From Piscicola geometra (taxonomy: Eukaryota > Annelida > Clitellata > Hirudinida > Piscicolidae), in the NCBI GenBank assembly GCA_943735955.1, contig OX030959.1, forward strand, positions 870,225 through 934,224: a DNA stretch of 64,000 bases. Direction: 5' to 3'. Made by a program: the position numbers and the translations under genes. How positions within the stretch are numbered: position 1 is the stretch's first letter; each line of letters opens with the position of its first letter. Below the pieces are notes generated by a model. That model was given only the letters and a program-made list of their open reading frames with translations, was not told the DNA's origin and did no database searches. Below are positions 59,655 through 64,000 of the stretch, in pieces.

Positions 59655-61502
59655 TGGGTGGCTCGGTAGTTGGTGGAGTCGAGGAGGGAGGAGAGAAGGT
59701 GAGTGTAGCGAAGGTAAGAGCGCAGAGAGTTGATGACGCATGCGCAGATCAGCAGCCACGCCATCCACAAGTAGTAGTCGGTCTCGGTGGAGAGGCTGGT
59801 TGGCAGGGGACCTTGCAAGTCACTCTCCAGTAGTTCCACGCTCGAGTTCACTGAGAAGCCTGATGGAGAAAGGAAGGTGGAGGAGGGAGGGTCGAAGGAG
59901 GTGGAAGGGGGGTGGGTGGAGAAGGCGGAAGGAGGTGGAAGGAGGGAGGGTGGAGAAGGCGGAAGGAGGTGGAAGGAGGGTAGGAAGTGACGATGGCAAA
60001 CTGAAACATTTTATCGATTGCACATCAGATGCTTCATTTCGTCTTCGAAAGTTTTCCTTAATTGTACATCACTGCAGTCTAGCTTCTAATACTAAACGAA
60101 AAACTAATTTGGGAATAATAACTGAATAAAACTGAAAAAAGTTAAAAATTAAAATAGTTATTATACATTAAGGTTTACTTGAGTGCTCACTTAGTTTTAA
60201 TTGAACATCACTGCAATCGACATAGATTCAAAGATATTGTTCCTCGTTTTATATAGCACCAGGGCTTTCACTACTAGGACATTGGTTGCACTCGAACCTA
60301 GGACCTTCCCTTGGTCAAGACGAGTCGTTACAATCATTGTTTTTGCAAATATACGAAAATATAGATATGTTTTAATTAATTAAAAAGCATTCTAAATTGA
60401 TAAATATAGAAGATCTTTTCTTAATAGTCTTTCTATTCTTAGCCAAATTGAATTAGTCAAAACGTTATAGGAAATCAGTTGCGAGTATGATGTATTTTCA
60501 CCATAATTACCACCAGACATGCTTGTTTTTGAAATGTATGTCCAAACTAGGGACCAAAAATTTATTATTTTTATAATAAAGATGGTGCCTGGAGATTATG
60601 AGTGTCAGTACAATATGGTATTTTACGATATGATGAAGAAGATTATGATTATAGGGATGATGATAATGATGATGATGATGATGATTGAAAACCTGTGACG
60701 TTGTTGAGGAAGATGACGAACTGTTCAACGTGCCAGTGTGAGCCGTTGAACTTGGAGAAGGCCTTGTCGTCGTGGAAGACGATCATCGTCGGCACCGAGA
60801 TCGCGCCGTACCTGGAACTGAAGCTGGAGGAGGATGGCCAGAGAATATTCGCATTCAGGTTGCAAATAGTGTGCTTCTAATGAGTGAAAGTGAATCCCAA
60901 CGATGAAGAATTGAAACAAACTGACTGGCAAAAGTTGTAGGCATCAACAGCGACCACATCGAGCTGGTGGAATGTTCTGGCGAGGGCGTGGTAGTGAGGC
61001 GTCATGGCGATGCTGAAAGGACACCACGGCGCATAGAAAAGAACCACTGTGCAATGGTTTCTCTTTCTGGGATTTCCCTTCCTGCTTAGTTGCTGCAGCA
61101 GCTGGCTGTTGTTGAGGAGACGAACCTGCAGAGATCCTTCCGTGTTCTTGTTCAAAGGAATACATTTGTTTATTGTTTCCGGAAACTTTTGCAGAAGATT
61201 ACTCTTGTTGAAAGGCCTTTCAGACATTTTTGATATATTGGATTTTATTAATAATTATTTAAAGAAATTCTAAGACTTTATAATAATATTACACTTTAAT
61301 AATTAAATAAAGCAAAAATCTAACTTGTAAAAACTAATCTGGCTGCTTTTTTTATTCAGCAAACTTTTAAGTGACGGAATCGGACATATTTGATTTGTAG
61401 CATTGTGCCTCTTAGGAGTGTGGCTGGATGAAGCATTAGAACTTTCAAATGAAGTTTCCGAGTACGTTTCAGAGCATTCTTGGAAAAATAGTAAAACCAA
61501 AC
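59639..61502 (-). CDS. TXNDC15: TXNDC15 homolog (thioredoxin-domain membrane protein), 5' end incomplete
   Basis: TXNDC15 is a single-pass membrane protein with a lumenal thioredoxin fold, implicated in ciliary function in vertebrates. Minus-strand exons: 61325-61502, about 60926-61216, 60693-60823 and 59639-59859. The second carries CTVVLFYAPWCPFSIAMTPH, the family hallmark, followed by ARTFHQLDVVAVDAYNFC; the third RYGAISVPTMIVFHDD and FSKFNGSHW; the last ESDLQGPLPTSLSTETDYY, then a membrane segment LWMAWLLICACVINSL and a short basic tail ending HHHID. The active-site position reads WCPFS, with one Cys only, so it is not a redox CXXC. The first exon here starts LVLLFFQEC, perhaps the end of a signal peptide whose Met lies in an unseen exon upstream. 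The junction at about 61216 is uncertain. Confidence 0.85.
60255..60345 (-). mobile_element. SINE-like tRNA-derived fragment
   Basis: Minus strand reads TTGTAACGACTCGTCTTGAC, then GGTCCTAGGTTCGAGTGC, where GGTTCGAGTGC fits a tRNA B box. A box is weak. It lies in a TXNDC15 intron beside the repeat at 60346-60640. Confidence 0.35.
60346..60640. mobile_element. Dispersed repeat family F, copy 2
   Basis: Shares CGAAAATATAGATATG, TCTTTCTATTCTTAGCCAAA, GTTGCGAGTATGATGTATTT, GAAATGTATGTCCAAACTAG and ATGGTATTTTACGATATGA with 41826-42106 in the same order. No coding capacity. Confidence 0.5.
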
Positions 61503-61952
61503 CTGAAAGTTTTAATTATTTGAATTTTATTTTACTCATTGCACTATATTTTATTTATTGAACTATATTTTACCTATTGAATTATAATTTATTACCTAAA
61601 AATGAAGAGAATTTCATAACGACCGAGATTTAAAGTAGTATTTACTTTTAAATACTTTTAAATGGTAAACATAAAAAAATATTTAAAATATGAAGTATCA
61701 CTATAAATAATGTAAAAAAATTTAATAATTAAAATGTTATTCATTTAAAAATAATTTTTCACAAATTATAAATATTAGAATTAAATAAGGCTAAAAAATG
61801 TTTTTTTCTTTATATTTCAAAAATTAAAAAAAGCTTTTTATCATATTCTATTTTTATTCTTCTTGCCATAGTCTTGGGTAAACTCTTAAATAAAGCCGAA
61901 ATTGATTCAAAGTTGCAAAATCCCCGAAAGCCAAGAGGTTTCATCGAAAAGC
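61503..61952. promoter_or_regulatory. Putative shared 5' region of TXNDC15 and BPTF
   Basis: The two genes are divergent with about 450 bp of AT-rich sequence between their first visible coding exons. A bidirectional promoter is an inference from spacing; the first exon of neither gene is certain, and no core promoter motif is clear. Confidence 0.25.

Positions 61953-64000
<2,048 letters not shown>

Overview
This is a metazoan genomic window: intron-rich, AT-rich and crowded with simple repeats and transposons. It carries animal-specific genes (group I PAK kinase, FEZ/UNC-76, TASK-type two-pore K+ channel, BPTF/NURF301, TXNDC15). Protein similarity and the mixture of an L2/CR1-like LINE, hAT elements, short inverted-repeat elements and tRNA-derived SINEs fit an invertebrate, possibly a spiralian, but no species can be named from sequence alone.

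Layout. 1-6,000 is AT-rich intergenic DNA with a foldback MITE and several tandem arrays. 6,098-9,892 (minus) is a complete FEZ homolog in nine coding exons. 14,401-23,642 (minus) is a complete group I p21-activated kinase in twelve coding exons whose introns hold kilobase-scale minisatellites. 25,290-28,420 (plus) is a LINE with an uninterrupted 1,026-residue endonuclease/reverse transcriptase frame. 29,113-33,533 (plus) holds a tentative unrecognised multi-exon gene riddled with hAT and MITE insertions. 35,030-40,572 (minus) is a complete phosphomannomutase in nine exons; its last intron holds a hAT element nested inside a MITE. 44,476-46,986 (plus) is an 836-codon open frame of unknown function with an Asn-rich tail. 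47,745-51,241 (plus) is a TASK channel in three exons. 52,639-58,948 (minus) is a multi-exon gene for a protein with NN-CH (CEP95-type) domain signatures. 59,639-61,502 (minus) is most of a TXNDC15 homolog. 61,953-64,000 (plus) is the 5' part of a BPTF homolog (DDT domain and PHD finger), cut by the window edge.

The gene models were built by joining exons only where GT and AG sites, reading phase and family alignment agree. FEZ, PAK, PMM and TASK give uninterrupted frames of 455, 549, 249 and 422 residues, close to or somewhat longer than family lengths. There is no operon logic; the genes are housekeeping, signalling and neuronal genes in both orientations. TXNDC15 and BPTF are head-to-head about 0.45 kb apart, and TASK and the NN-CH gene converge.

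The most unusual material is in the mobile DNA. At least three elements with perfect 8-bp target duplications (hAT superfamily) carry short terminal repeats backed by dense arrays of a family-specific GC-rich motif. One is nested inside a MITE, another carries a LINE 3' tail, and the intact LINE ends in a hairpin that contains part of its own stop codon. Many long open frames in the window are artefacts of tandem repeats whose translated unit lacks stops, and they were not annotated as genes.
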